Assembly: GCF_004349355.1 (NCBI RefSeq)
Contig: NZ_SMFK01000001.1
Coordinates: forward strand, 620,001-684,000
Length of the DNA: 64,000 nucleotides
Direction: 5' to 3'
From: Flavobacterium cellulosilyticum
GTDB taxonomy: Bacteria > Bacteroidota > Bacteroidia > Flavobacteriales > Flavobacteriaceae
A model generated the notes under the pieces. That model made no database searches. It saw only the letters and a program-made list of their open reading frames with translations, and was not told the DNA's origin. The position numbers and the translations under genes were made by a program. Below are positions 45,885 to 55,262 of the stretch, in pieces (position 1 is the first letter of the stretch; every line of letters begins with the position of its first letter).

Positions 45885-46898
45885 ATGAATAACAATCAGC
45901 TATTAATTCTGTCAGAAAAAATGCAGGATGTATTAAACACCCTTTTTCTTAAATATAAATTTTCAGAAGAAAAAGCACAATTAATGGCAGAAATTTTTAC
46001 TGAAAATTCATTGGCAGGAGTATATTCCCATGGTATAAATCGTGTTGCTCCTTTTATTCAATTTGTAAAAGAGGGATTAGTAAATGTAGATGCAGAAGCC
46101 GAAAAAGCAAGTACTTTTGGAAGTATAGAACGTTGGGATGGGAATTTTGGTCCCGGCATAGTCAATGCTTCAAAATGCACTAATCGAGCAATTGAATTAG
46201 CCAAAGTTCACGGAATGGGCTTAGTTGCTTTGCGCAACACAAATCACTGGATGCGGGGCGGATATTATGGATGGCAAACCGCAAAAGCGGGTTGTATAGG
46301 AATACTTTTTACCAATACACTCCCAAATATGCCACCTTGGGGAGGTAAAGAAAGCCGAATAGGCAATAATCCTTTCATAATTTCAATCCCAAGAGCAAAT
46401 GGTCATGTGGTTTTAGATATGGCAATTTCACAATTCTCTTTCGGTAAAATTAATGAGTACCAACAAAAAGGCGAACAACTTCCTTTCCCAGGAGGTTGGG
46501 ATGAAAATGATACGCTGACTACCGATCCTGAAAAAATTATGTCCAGCCTTCGTGGAGTTCCAATTGGTTACTGGAAAGGTTCTGCTTTATCCATGGTATT
46601 GGATATGTTGGCGACTTTACTTTCAGCTGGTGACTCTACCTTTAAAATAAGTCAAAAAGAACAGGAAACTGGTATTTCACAAGTATTTATCTGTATTGAT
46701 CCTGAACGATTTAATGACAAAAATATCCAAGAAAAACTCCTTAACGAAATCATTGATTACACCCATAATGTTGAAACGATGCAACCAAGCGATAAAATAT
46801 ATTATCCTGGAGAACGCACTTCAATAACTCGCGAAAAAAATTTAAAACAGGGAATTCCAGTAAGTGAGGAAATTTGGAATACGGTTATTAATCTATAG
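45885..46898 (+). CDS. YiaK-like 2,3-diketo-L-gulonate (malate/lactate family) dehydrogenase
   Basis: The 337-residue NAD(P)H-dependent enzyme has the family hallmarks: NSLAGVYSHGINRV with the catalytic His, GLVALRNTNHWMRGGYYGW, and the IGNNPF and GSALSMVLDMLATLL segments. YiaK reduces 2,3-diketo-L-gulonate in ascorbate or pentose-acid breakdown. No other genes of that pathway are present, so substrate identity is by family only. Confidence 0.88.
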   Translation: MNNNQLLILSEKMQDVLNTLFLKYKFSEEKAQLMAEIFTENSLAGVYSHGINRVAPFIQFVKEGLVNVDAEAEKASTFGSIERWDGNFGPGIVNASKCTNRAIELAKVHGMGLVALRNTNHWMRGGYYGWQTAKAGCIGILFTNTLPNMPPWGGKESRIGNNPFIISIPRANGHVVLDMAISQFSFGKINEYQQKGEQLPFPGGWDENDTLTTDPEKIMSSLRGVPIGYWKGSALSMVLDMLATLLSAGDSTFKISQKEQETGISQVFICIDPERFNDKNIQEKLLNEIIDYTHNVETMQPSDKIYYPGERTSITREKNLKQGIPVSEEIWNTVINL

Positions 46899-47049
46899 AA
46901 AGTAGATAAATAACATATTCTTTTTTAGCAAATTACCAGAGTTTTATGGTAGAATCTTTTGGATTGAAGCCCTAAAATTTGCAATACTAAATTCCACAAT
47001 TTTGAAAAAGCTGCAGTTGTAGTTTTTATCAATTCGTTAAGAAATGAAG
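46899..47049. other. Gap after the YiaK-like gene with a possible coding remnant
   Basis: A plus-strand open frame from 46968 to 47087 reads like the end of a hydrolase (for example AAVVVFINSLRNEVIVW) and overlaps the end of the convergent glycosyltransferase. It has no start and no visible parent gene, so it is at most a remnant. Confidence 0.25.
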
Positions 47050-48102
47050 TTATTGTATGGATTTTAAAAAACTTGATTGAATTTTAGAAACAATTTTATC
47101 CACAGGAATTGTTTGCATAGCATCTTTATAACCTTCCACTTTTTTATTTCCATAAACAGAAGTTGGTAATTTAGGAAACAGATTTCTATCTGAAACCAAA
47201 GCATTTTCTAATGGTTGATCATAGGGAGAAAAACCAGCATATGGATGCGTTGCGCCCCAAAGTGTGATCACTTTTACGCCCAACATCGCAGCTATATGCG
47301 CATTTCCAGAATCCATAGAAAGCATCACATCAAGATTGCTGATGAGTTGTAATTCTTGTTGAAACTTGATTTTTCCGGCTACAACCAGAACATTTGTTTT
47401 TCCTTCAGCAAAGGATTCTAAAATCGCTATTTCTTTTTTTCCACCTCCAAAAAGCAAAATAGTATGCTCTTTGTTTTCGGATAATTTATTGATTACCTCC
47501 AGCATTAAGTCCAGCGGATACACCTTAGAATCATATTGTGCAAATGGAGCAATTCCGATTAATTTTTGAGTTGAATTACCAATAAATTTTAGAGTTTCTT
47601 GATCTAAAATAGCTTTTTCAGGAAATACAGCTTGAGATAAATCCAAAGGAAAACCAAGCTCTTCAAACACTTTTGCGTGTCTTTCGAACATACTTGGTAA
47701 TGGCTTGAAAACTTTATTTTCGGCACGAGTCAATTCTTTTTTACCTTCACGACCTTTATCAACAGCTGCTATTTTTTTTCCATTTAAAGCGAAAAAAGTC
47801 CGAACAATTTGGGAACGCAACACATTATGCAAGTCGGCAAAAACATCAATGTTAAGTTCTTTTAATTCTTGGAACAAGCGATACAATCCTAGAAATCCTT
47901 TGTGTAAAATTTTATCGTCGAAAGCAAAAAAAGAAATATTGGGAATCGTATCAAATAGTGGTTTGAAAAAAGGGCGGGAAATAACAGTGATTTTGACTTC
48001 GGGATATTGATTTGCAAAAGCATGTAAAACAGGAACCGTCATGGCGACATCTCCCATTGCGGAAAGTCTCATGACGGCTATATGTTTGATTTTTTTTGAC
48101 AA
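47050..48102 (-). CDS. Family-9 glycosyltransferase (heptosyltransferase-like)
   Basis: This 350-residue protein starts IAVMRLSAMGDVAMTVPVLH, the GT9 donor-domain start, and contains LHNVLRSQIVR, IAPFAQYDSKVYPLDLM and SNLDVMLSMDSGNAHIAAML, as in ADP-heptose-LPS transferases. It likely adds a sugar to the LPS core at the inner membrane. The start is 17 bases after the DUF4254 gene, a pairing I recall in Bacteroidota. Confidence 0.9.
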   Translation of the reverse strand: MSKKIKHIAVMRLSAMGDVAMTVPVLHAFANQYPEVKITVISRPFFKPLFDTIPNISFFAFDDKILHKGFLGLYRLFQELKELNIDVFADLHNVLRSQIVRTFFALNGKKIAAVDKGREGKKELTRAENKVFKPLPSMFERHAKVFEELGFPLDLSQAVFPEKAILDQETLKFIGNSTQKLIGIAPFAQYDSKVYPLDLMLEVINKLSENKEHTILLFGGGKKEIAILESFAEGKTNVLVVAGKIKFQQELQLISNLDVMLSMDSGNAHIAAMLGVKVITLWGATHPYAGFSPYDQPLENALVSDRNLFPKLPTSVYGNKKVEGYKDAMQTIPVDKIVSKIQSSFLKSIQ

Positions 48103-48119
48103 TATAAATTTGTCGGGAA

Positions 48120-48725
48120 TTATTTTTTGTTTTGATACAAAACTGGATTCAAATCATCATCATTGTACATTTTCATTTGCTTGTACACCTTCATAAATTT
48201 ATCTCCTTTTTCGATGTCAGTTAATAAATCTTCAATAGCGGTTGACAAGTCTGTTCTTTGTTCCAATAAAATATTTAATTTTTGTTGGCATTTATCACGG
48301 TGTTCCTGTGAAGCTTCAGCACGAGTGGCTTCTTCATTCATGTGATAGATTTTCAATGCTAAAATAGACAATCTGTCAAACGCCCATGCAGGACTTTCAG
48401 AATTGATTCTCGCATTGTCTTTTACTTCAACATGAGCATATTTTTGAAGAAAATAACCATCAATATATTCTACCATATCCGTACGCTCCTGATTGGAAGC
48501 GTCAATTCTTCTTTTTAAAGTCAATGCAGCTACAGGATCAATATTAGGATCACGAATAATATCTTCGAAATGCCATTGAACAGTATCAATCCAGTTTTTT
48601 AGATATAATAAATGCTCAAATTTTTCCTTAGGGTAAGGATTGTTTATAGGTTGATCAACATTATCAAATAAATGGTAATCTTTGATGCTTTGTTCGAAAA
48701 CGGAATAAGCTAATTTTGAAAACAT
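48120..48725 (-). CDS. DUF4254 protein
   Basis: The 201-residue soluble helical protein matches what I recall of DUF4254 (WHFEDIIRDPNIDPVAALTL, RIDASNQERTDMVEYID, DRLSILALKIYHM). The family's biochemical role is unknown, but its constant neighbour is the family-9 glycosyltransferase, suggesting LPS work. Its promoter is well formed. Confidence 0.85.
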   Translation of the reverse strand: MFSKLAYSVFEQSIKDYHLFDNVDQPINNPYPKEKFEHLLYLKNWIDTVQWHFEDIIRDPNIDPVAALTLKRRIDASNQERTDMVEYIDGYFLQKYAHVEVKDNARINSESPAWAFDRLSILALKIYHMNEEATRAEASQEHRDKCQQKLNILLEQRTDLSTAIEDLLTDIEKGDKFMKVYKQMKMYNDDDLNPVLYQNKK

Positions 48726-48745
48726 ATCTTTATTTTTTATAATTA

Positions 48746-48775
48746 CAAATATACTTTTAATACTTTTATAGTCAA
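48746..48775 (-). promoter_or_regulatory. Promoter of the DUF4254-GT9 pair
   Basis: On the minus strand TTG (48773-48775), a 19-base spacer and TATATTTG (48746-48753) make a complete Bacteroidota promoter, with a leader of about 20 bases to 48725. Confidence 0.7.
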
Positions 48776-48787
48776 TTAAAAACGTAA

Positions 48788-48795
48788 TAAGTTTG
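48788..48795 (+). promoter_or_regulatory. -7 box (TAAGTTTG) of upp
   Basis: TAAGTTTG ends 18 bases before the upp ATG. It is divergent from the DUF4254 promoter and only 13 bases away from its TTG. Confidence 0.5.
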
Positions 48796-48813
48796 GTTCA
48801 AAAATAAAAAACA

Positions 48814-49467
48814 ATGCAAATACACTATTTATTCGAAGAAAACAGCATTCTAAATCACTTTTTAGGCCAAATCAGGAATGTTAATGTTCAAAATGATAGT
48901 ATGCGTTTTAGAAGAAATATTGAACGTATAGGCGAAGTCATGGCACTCGAGTTAAGTAAAGATTTACACTATATGGATGTGGAAATAAAAACTCCACTTG
49001 GAATCAAAAAAACCACTGAAATTGAAGATAAACTCGTATTATGTTCCATTCTTAGAGCAGGACTTCCACTCCATTTAGGGTTTTTGAATTATTTTGACAA
49101 TGCCGAAAACGGGTTTGTTTCGGCCTATAGACATCATCCAAATAATGATGAATTTTTTGATATTTTAGTAGAATACCAAGCAGTCCCAAATATTAATAAT
49201 AAAACTTTATTGCTAATTGATCCTATGCTTGCCACTGGACAATCGATGGTGGCCGTTTTTAATAAATTAATGGAAAAAGGACAACCGAAAGAAATTCATA
49301 TAGCCGTAATTATTGCTGCTCCAGAAGGTGTTGCATTTCTTGAAGAAAATTTACCCGACTCTTGTCATCTTTGGGTAGCGACGTTAGACGAGAAATTAAA
49401 TGATAAAAAATACATTGTTCCAGGTCTAGGCGATGCAGGTGATTTAGCTTATGGCAATAAATTATAA
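48814..49467 (+). CDS. upp: Uracil phosphoribosyltransferase
   Basis: The 217-residue salvage enzyme converts uracil and PRPP to UMP. It has the LCSILRAGLPLHLGFL segment and the PRPP loop LLIDPMLATGQSMVAVF, then GLGDAGDLAYGNKL at the C-terminus. It overlaps the end of the convergent membrane-protein gene by six bases. Confidence 0.95.
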   Translation: MQIHYLFEENSILNHFLGQIRNVNVQNDSMRFRRNIERIGEVMALELSKDLHYMDVEIKTPLGIKKTTEIEDKLVLCSILRAGLPLHLGFLNYFDNAENGFVSAYRHHPNNDEFFDILVEYQAVPNINNKTLLLIDPMLATGQSMVAVFNKLMEKGQPKEIHIAVIIAAPEGVAFLEENLPDSCHLWVATLDEKLNDKKYIVPGLGDAGDLAYGNKL

Positions 49468-50391
49468 CTGTGAGAAAAATGCAAATAAACTACACAGTAT
49501 AAGAACTGATAAGACAATTTCTTGTTTTAATTTTAACTGTTTAATTTCAATATGACTTGTTGCCATTATGGACAATGGAGCAATTGTAAATAGTAATATA
49601 TCATTGCTTTTGTTTGATGATAGTACAAAAACAGCAACTCCAAGAAAGAAAGAAAGAATGATTTTTTTGAAGGAAGATTGTAACAATTGAGGCTTATTTG
49701 ATAATGATGCAAACATTGAAATTATAAAAAACAAGGCAATAGTTAAATAAATAGAAAAGGCCGCATTTTGATAATTATTGGTGAAATAATCTAATTTAAA
49801 ACTTACCCTAGTATGAGTATATATAAATTCAAGAATGTCAATTGAGCATATTAAAGCTACCACTATATAACAAATTCCCACAGCAAAAAAAGCGATAAAA
49901 GGCAATACCCAATTCCGGTAATCTCTAAATGTGTGAAATATTATGGAGATAAAAACTAATACTATATAAATTATACTCCAAAAATGAAACAAAGCTGCAA
50001 TAAATATCCATATTGAAGCATCAAATATTTTTTCTTTTGATGCTTTTAGCGATTGTAAAGAAATTAATCTGCGAAGGGCTAACAAGATAAAAAAATTGGA
50101 TAAAATTAAGTTCGTATTATCCAGTACAGAAGGAAAAAAAAGTAAAAATAAAAAATAGAATAATATCGTGTAGCTACTGTCTTTACTCAATCCATTTTTT
50201 TTAGATATAAAATTGGTGATAAAAACAGACGCTAATAAAACAATAAAAAGCATTGTTTTTATTAAAATAGAAAACGTAGAATTTATCCAAGATAAGTCTT
50301 GAAATTGGTAGATCAAAAAGAAAACCAGCATTAAAATTACAACCAAAAAAAAATTTATTGGGGTAGATTTTTTAAAAACACTTGTTATCAT
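49462..50391 (-). CDS. Polytopic membrane protein (DUF6427-like)
   Basis: This 309-residue protein is almost entirely hydrophobic, with around ten helices, and no catalytic motif. I recall a Flavobacteriaceae family, DUF6427, between upp and purD at this locus. Its role is unknown; possibly envelope related. Confidence 0.78.
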   Translation of the reverse strand: MITSVFKKSTPINFFLVVILMLVFFLIYQFQDLSWINSTFSILIKTMLFIVLLASVFITNFISKKNGLSKDSSYTILFYFLFLLFFPSVLDNTNLILSNFFILLALRRLISLQSLKASKEKIFDASIWIFIAALFHFWSIIYIVLVFISIIFHTFRDYRNWVLPFIAFFAVGICYIVVALICSIDILEFIYTHTRVSFKLDYFTNNYQNAAFSIYLTIALFFIISMFASLSNKPQLLQSSFKKIILSFFLGVAVFVLSSNKSNDILLFTIAPLSIMATSHIEIKQLKLKQEIVLSVLILCSLFAFFSQL

Positions 50392-50411
50392 AAGGATATT
50401 TTATACTTTTG
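50382..50411 (+). promoter_or_regulatory. Promoter of the DUF6341-like gene
   Basis: TTG at 50382-50384, a 19-base spacer and TACTTTTG at 50404-50411. It overlaps the start of the divergent membrane-protein gene and would give a leader of ~110 bases before the ATG at 50526. Confidence 0.6.
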
Positions 50412-50525
50412 TGACTGTAAATATAATACTTGTATAATGATGAAACGAGCTAAGTATTTTTTTTTCATTAAAATAAATACAATTGCAATTAACATCAAAT
50501 ACAATTAACAAATAAAATTAACGAG

Positions 50526-50759
50526 ATGAAAGCATTTTTTGAAGGAATTCAATGGTTATTTGAAAACATATTTTTTGCTCTACACAATTTTCTTAAAGAA
50601 TTAGAATTAACTCACTGGTTTGCTGCTAATACCATCAACTGGATTTTTATGATTATCTGTGCAGTAGCAATGGTTTATTGGATTAAACAATTGAAACTAC
50701 ACGAAGAAGAAGGTCAAGAGAAACAAGATACAACAGCGCATTCTTTCTTAGGAAAGTAA
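50526..50759 (+). CDS. Small DUF6341-like membrane protein
   Basis: The 77 residues have one clear membrane helix (WIFMIICAVAMVYWI, ~39-53), an amphipathic N-terminus (FFEGIQWLFENIFFALHNF) and a polar tail ending TTAHSFLGK. I recall a Flavobacteriaceae family DUF6341 at this place, conserved in Tx-AHSF(L). It overlaps the end of convergent purD by 12 bases. Function unknown. Confidence 0.8.
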   Translation: MKAFFEGIQWLFENIFFALHNFLKELELTHWFAANTINWIFMIICAVAMVYWIKQLKLHEEEGQEKQDTTAHSFLGK

Positions 50760-52028
50760 GTCGAAGCCAATATCTTTTCTAAAATACATCTTATCAAAAT
50801 TTAGCTTGTCTATGTTTTGGTAAGATTTTTTTATGGCCTCTTGGAAGTTATCTCCATACGAAGTGATTGCCATAACTCTTCCACCATTTGAAAGTACATT
50901 TCCATTTTCGTCTAATTTAGTTCCTGCGTGAAAAACAATTGAATCTTCAATATTTTCGATACCAGAGATTACTTTTCCTTTTTCAAAATCTTCAGGATAA
51001 CCTCCGGATACCAGCATCACTGTAGTAGCACTTCTTTCGTCAATTTCTAGTATGAAATCTCCAAGTTTTTCATTGGCTACAGCCAAAAACATTTCCACTA
51101 AATCTGATTTCATCCTTGGAACCACCACTTCGGTTTCAGGATCACCCATTCTCACATTGTATTCAATTACAATTGGCTCGTTGTTGACATTAATTAAACC
51201 AATAAAAACAAAACCTTTGTATTCGATTCCATCTTTCTGAAAACCTTCAATCGTTGGTTTTACTATTCGTGACTCGATTTTTTCCATCAAAACAGCATCA
51301 ACATATGGAACTGGAGAAACCGCTCCCATTCCGCCTGTATTCAAGCCTGTATCGCCTTCACCAATGCGTTTGTAATCTTTGGCTGTTGGCAGGATTTTAT
51401 AGTTCTTTCCATCAGTTAATACAAAACAACTCAATTCGATTCCGTCAAGAAATTCTTCGATAACTACTTTTGAACTGGCATCACCAAATTTTTGATGCAC
51501 CAACATATTTCTTAATTCTTCTTGGGCTTCCGCCAAATCTTGAATAATCAAAACTCCTTTTCCTGCGGCTAAACCATCGGCTTTTAAAACGTAAGGTGAT
51601 TTTAAAGTGGCTAAAAATGCACAACCTTTTTCTACAGTTTCAGCAGTGAAGCTATCATAAGCTGCCGTTGGAATATTATGTCTCATCAAGAATTCCTTGG
51701 CAAATTCTTTACTTCCTTCTAATGTTGCTCCTAATTTAGAGGGGCCAATTACTGGAATATCTTTTAAATCGGTGTCATTTTTGAAAAAGTCGAAAATCCC
51801 TTTTACTAATGGATCCTCGGGTCCTACAACTACCATTCCTACTTTTTCTTTTAAAACAAGTGCTTTAACTGCAGTAAAATCTGTTGGATTTATCGCGACA
51901 TTAGTAGCAATTGAAGCAGTTCCTGCATTACCTGGAGCTACAAATAGTTTGTCGCAAAGCGGACTTTGAATCATTTTCCATGCAAAAGCATGCTCTCTTC
52001 CTCCTGAACCTAAAAGTAAAATTGTCAT
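50748..52028 (-). CDS. purD: Phosphoribosylamine-glycine ligase
   Basis: This 426-residue ATP-grasp enzyme makes glycinamide ribonucleotide in purine synthesis. It has the N-terminal ILLLGSGGREHAFAWKM, the ATP-grasp LKADGLAAGKGVLI and the GMGAVSPVP and RMGDPETEVV motifs. TATTTTTG (minus strand, 52051-52058) is a plausible -7 box. Confidence 0.97.
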   Translation of the reverse strand: MTILLLGSGGREHAFAWKMIQSPLCDKLFVAPGNAGTASIATNVAINPTDFTAVKALVLKEKVGMVVVGPEDPLVKGIFDFFKNDTDLKDIPVIGPSKLGATLEGSKEFAKEFLMRHNIPTAAYDSFTAETVEKGCAFLATLKSPYVLKADGLAAGKGVLIIQDLAEAQEELRNMLVHQKFGDASSKVVIEEFLDGIELSCFVLTDGKNYKILPTAKDYKRIGEGDTGLNTGGMGAVSPVPYVDAVLMEKIESRIVKPTIEGFQKDGIEYKGFVFIGLINVNNEPIVIEYNVRMGDPETEVVVPRMKSDLVEMFLAVANEKLGDFILEIDERSATTVMLVSGGYPEDFEKGKVISGIENIEDSIVFHAGTKLDENGNVLSNGGRVMAITSYGDNFQEAIKKSYQNIDKLNFDKMYFRKDIGFDLLS

Positions 52029-52241
52029 TGTGTAGTTGTTAATTGTGCAGCAAAAATAATTGCTTTTGAACTTAAAAAATAATTAAATCTTAAAAAGTTG
52101 TTACTTCTTGTACATTAGTTATCCTTAAATATTATTTTTGGTAAAAATATATTTCGAAAAATGTTTCGATTTACAGTATAGCAATAGACACAAACCAAAT
52201 AAATTGCTAGTAAAATAAAGGACTAAAAAATCAACACAAAA

Positions 52242-53576
52242 ATGAGTCTCTATAGCAAAATCTTTACTACTATTTTACTACCTATAAGTGAATTCATTTT
52301 TTCTATACCACTTTCTAAAGAAATTGAAAAACTTGATAAAACCACTAAACTTTCAGAAATTGAAATTGAAAAATATCAAAAAGAAAAATTGTCGGAGTTA
52401 CTTTCGCATGCAATAAAAAACGCTGAATATTATACAAATCTAGGGATTGCAGTCGATCCAAACATGCCTATGGATAGTTTGAAACGTTTTCCGATTTTAA
52501 CTAAAAAAATCATCAAAACCCAAACCGACTCATTGCTCACTCTACCCAAAGAGGAATTATTAAAAAACGGAAGTAGTGGTTCTACTGGCGAACAAACTAT
52601 TGTTTATTGGAGCAAAAAAGAACAAACTTTTAACCGTGCAACGCAATTGTTGTGGTGGCAATGGGCAAAATATAATCTTGGGGACAAACTAATTCAAACC
52701 GGGATTAATCCTAAAAGACAAGGATTAAAAAAATACAAAGACTTTTTTTTTAGAACAAAATACATCCAGGCGTTTTCGCATAACAAAGAAGATATTCTAC
52801 ATATTTTGTCGAAATTGAATAAGAATCAGGAATATACCTTGGCGGGTTATGCTTCTTCATTATACGTTATTTCTCAAATAGCGATCGAAAACAAAATAGA
52901 GTTAAAAATAAAAACTGCTATTGCATGGGGCGATAAATTATTCGATCATTACAAAAAAGCTGTTTTCGAAGCCTTTAATTGCAGGGTATATGAAACCTAT
53001 GGTTCTGCCGAAGGATTAATGATTGGCGCCCAAAAAGACTTAGACTATTTGTATTTAATGACAACAAATGTCGTGGTAGAACTACTTGACGATGCAGGAA
53101 ACGAGGTTGAAGATGGGAAAATAGGTCATGTTGTGGTTACTAATTTAAATGGTTATGCAATGCCTTTAATTCGGTATAAAATTGGTGATTTGGCCATTAA
53201 ATTGCCTCGAAAAGACTATCCAAAAAACAGGGAATTGAACTTGCCTATTCTTCAAAAAATTATTGGAAGAGATACCGATATTGTAAAAACACCCTCCGGA
53301 AACTTTATGGTGGTTCATTCGTTTACAGGGATCTTTGAACATATTCCCGAAATAAATCAGTTTTGTGTTGTGCAAAATGACTTGAATGGAATAGTTATCA
53401 ATTACATCAAAGGAATTAATTTTAAACCCGAAATTTTAACTTCTATTTCAAAGCAAATAGAAAGTCAACTCAACGAACCTTTTATTATAAATTTTAATGA
53501 AGTTTTGGAAATAAAACCTAGTAAATCTGGGAAACCTCAATTAATTATTTCAAATTTGAAAAATAGAAACCATTAA
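52242..53576 (+). CDS. CapK/PaaK-like adenylate-forming ligase
   Basis: The 444-residue protein has the ATP loop SSGSTGEQTIVYWSKKE and YETYGSAEGLMIGAQ, then GDLAIKL and IIGRDTDIV. It resembles phenylacetate-CoA ligases but has the shorter form called CapK, found in capsule and exopolysaccharide loci. As it is next to wecB and glycosyltransferases, it probably activates an acyl or amino acid group for sugar decoration. Confidence 0.85.
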   Translation: MSLYSKIFTTILLPISEFIFSIPLSKEIEKLDKTTKLSEIEIEKYQKEKLSELLSHAIKNAEYYTNLGIAVDPNMPMDSLKRFPILTKKIIKTQTDSLLTLPKEELLKNGSSGSTGEQTIVYWSKKEQTFNRATQLLWWQWAKYNLGDKLIQTGINPKRQGLKKYKDFFFRTKYIQAFSHNKEDILHILSKLNKNQEYTLAGYASSLYVISQIAIENKIELKIKTAIAWGDKLFDHYKKAVFEAFNCRVYETYGSAEGLMIGAQKDLDYLYLMTTNVVVELLDDAGNEVEDGKIGHVVVTNLNGYAMPLIRYKIGDLAIKLPRKDYPKNRELNLPILQKIIGRDTDIVKTPSGNFMVVHSFTGIFEHIPEINQFCVVQNDLNGIVINYIKGINFKPEILTSISKQIESQLNEPFIINFNEVLEIKPSKSGKPQLIISNLKNRNH

Positions 53577-53637
53577 TTTCCTAATGACATAATTGGAGGT
53601 TACAAATTGTGATCTTAAAGAAGATAAACGATAATAG

Positions 53638-54117
53638 ATGGAAAATGAGATACTACTTTCTGAAGAATTGATTTCTGATAAGATATACTATATTAGAAAC
53701 CAAAAAGTGATGCTTGCTGTAGACTTATCTACACTTTACAATGTTGAAACTAGAAGGTTAAAAGAACAGGTTAAAAGAAACTTATCCCGATTTACTGAAG
53801 ATTTTATGTTTCAATTAACTGAAAATGAATTCCAAAAATTGAAGTCGCAAGTTGCGACATCAAGTTGGGGTGGCACTAGAAAATTACCTTATGCTTTCAC
53901 AGAACATGGCGTTCTTTTGTTATCAAGTGTTATAAATAGCACAAAAGCAATTCAGACTAATATTCAAATAATGCGCATATTTTCGAGAGTGAGACAAATG
54001 CTTTTCGATACTATCGATTTGAAAATAGACATTCTTCAAATCCAGAAAAAACTGGAAAATCACGTGATTGCTTCGTTCCTTGCAATGACAAATTGGAATC
54101 TTATTGAGACGAATTGA
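53638..54117 (+). CDS. ORF6N-domain protein with a repeat-disrupted C-terminus
   Basis: This 159-residue DNA-binding-type protein carries the ORF6N domain (KIYYIRNQKVMLAVDLSTLY, VETRRLKEQVKRNL, PYAFTEHGVLLLSSV) found in phages and bacterial genomes. The last ~17 residues (HVIASFLAMTNWNLIETN) come from a dispersed palindromic repeat. Immediately after, in the +2 frame from 54108 to 54164, the expected ORF6N tail DELTEKKVDDKPRTKIGY is intact. So repeat sequence has replaced or inserted into the end and caused a frameshift. It sits inside a polysaccharide locus with no phage genes. Confidence 0.88.
   Translation: MENEILLSEELISDKIYYIRNQKVMLAVDLSTLYNVETRRLKEQVKRNLSRFTEDFMFQLTENEFQKLKSQVATSSWGGTRKLPYAFTEHGVLLLSSVINSTKAIQTNIQIMRIFSRVRQMLFDTIDLKIDILQIQKKLENHVIASFLAMTNWNLIETN
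54066..54089 (+). repeat. Dispersed palindromic-repeat half inside the ORF6N gene
   Basis: The GATTGCTTCGT core followed by TCCTTGCAATGAC is one base different in the middle from the metG copy. It encodes VIASFLAMT and marks the start of the frame disruption. Confidence 0.75.
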
Positions 54118-54164
54118 CCGAGAAAAAAGTAGACGATAAACCAAGAACAAAAATAGGTTACTAA
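54108..54164 (+). pseudogene. Orphaned original C-terminal coding tail of the ORF6N gene
   Basis: Eighteen codons plus a stop (DELTEKKVDDKPRTKIGY) in a frame shifted by 2 from the ORF6N CDS. The sequence matches the usual end of Bacteroidota ORF6N proteins as I recall it. Confidence 0.7.
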
Positions 54165-54176
54165 AAATAACAATTA

Positions 54177-55262
54177 ATGAAAATCACCATAGTTGCAGGC
54201 GCAAGACCTAATTTCATCAAAATCGCACCCATAATCAAAGCGATAGAAAAAAAGCAAACCGAAGGAGCCGCTATTTCTTTTCGCTTGGTGCACACAGGGC
54301 AGCATTATGACAAAAACCTCAGCGATACTTTCTTTGAAGAGTTGAATATCCCAAAACCCAATAGCAATCTAGAAGTAAAAAGTGGTTCACAAGCCGAGCA
54401 AACAGGCGCTATAATGGTGGCATTTGAAAAAGAATTACAGCAAAATCCTTGCGATTTAGTATTGGTAGTTGGCGATGTCAATTCGACCATGGCTTGTGCC
54501 ATTGTAGCCAAAAAACAAAACATAAAAGTGGCTCATGTAGAAGCCGGAATTCGTTCTGGCGATAGGACTATGCCTGAAGAAATAAATAGAATCGTAACCG
54601 ATAGCATTACCGATTATTTCTTCACAACCTCTGAAACGGCGTCCGATAATTTAATGAAATTTGGAATTGAAAAATCCAATATCCATTTTGTAGGCAATGT
54701 AATGATCGATACTTTATATCAAAATATAGAACGAATTGTTGCTCCTGATTTTTGGAACCAATTTGAATTAGAAACCCAAAATTATATCATTCTTACCTTA
54801 CATCGACCTTCCAATGTAGATGAGGAAAAGTCGCTAATTAATTTGCTTCAAGGCATTGACAAAATGACCGATGACAAAAAAGTGATTTTCCCAATTCATC
54901 CTCGTACTAAAGCTATTTTGGGAGAAACAAATTTAGTTTTAAAAAACATCCTTTTTGTCGAGCCACAAGGTTATTTGAATTTTATGTATCTTATTAAAAA
55001 TAGTTTTGCTGTTATAACAGATTCTGGTGGAATTTCGGAAGAAACCACAATACTTGGAATTCCTTGTTTTACGATGCGAAACAACACCGAAAGGCCCGAA
55101 ACTCTTAACATTGGAACCAATACTTTGGTAGGAACATCTATAGAAAAGCTGGAAAAAAAGTTTACAGAATTCTTGAATATTGGAAAAATAAAAGCGGGAA
55201 TTCCAGCACTTTGGGACGGAAAAGCCTCGGAACGAATTATTGAAATTTTGCTTAAAAAATAA
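54177..55262 (+). CDS. wecB: UDP-N-acetylglucosamine 2-epimerase (non-hydrolysing)
   Basis: The 361-residue enzyme interconverts UDP-GlcNAc and UDP-ManNAc for surface polysaccharide. Conserved segments include HTGQHYDKNLSDTFFEEL, HVEAGIRSGDRTMPEEINR, HPRTKAIL and ITDSGGISEETT. The stop overlaps the ATG of the next gene by one base, so the pair is translationally coupled. Confidence 0.95.
   Translation: MKITIVAGARPNFIKIAPIIKAIEKKQTEGAAISFRLVHTGQHYDKNLSDTFFEELNIPKPNSNLEVKSGSQAEQTGAIMVAFEKELQQNPCDLVLVVGDVNSTMACAIVAKKQNIKVAHVEAGIRSGDRTMPEEINRIVTDSITDYFFTTSETASDNLMKFGIEKSNIHFVGNVMIDTLYQNIERIVAPDFWNQFELETQNYIILTLHRPSNVDEEKSLINLLQGIDKMTDDKKVIFPIHPRTKAILGETNLVLKNILFVEPQGYLNFMYLIKNSFAVITDSGGISEETTILGIPCFTMRNNTERPETLNIGTNTLVGTSIEKLEKKFTEFLNIGKIKAGIPALWDGKASERIIEILLKK

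Noticed and set aside
46968..47087. Possible hydrolase remnant overlapping the glycosyltransferase end
   Set aside because: Only ~39 codons, no parent gene or start, and it overlaps a real gene; could be chance.
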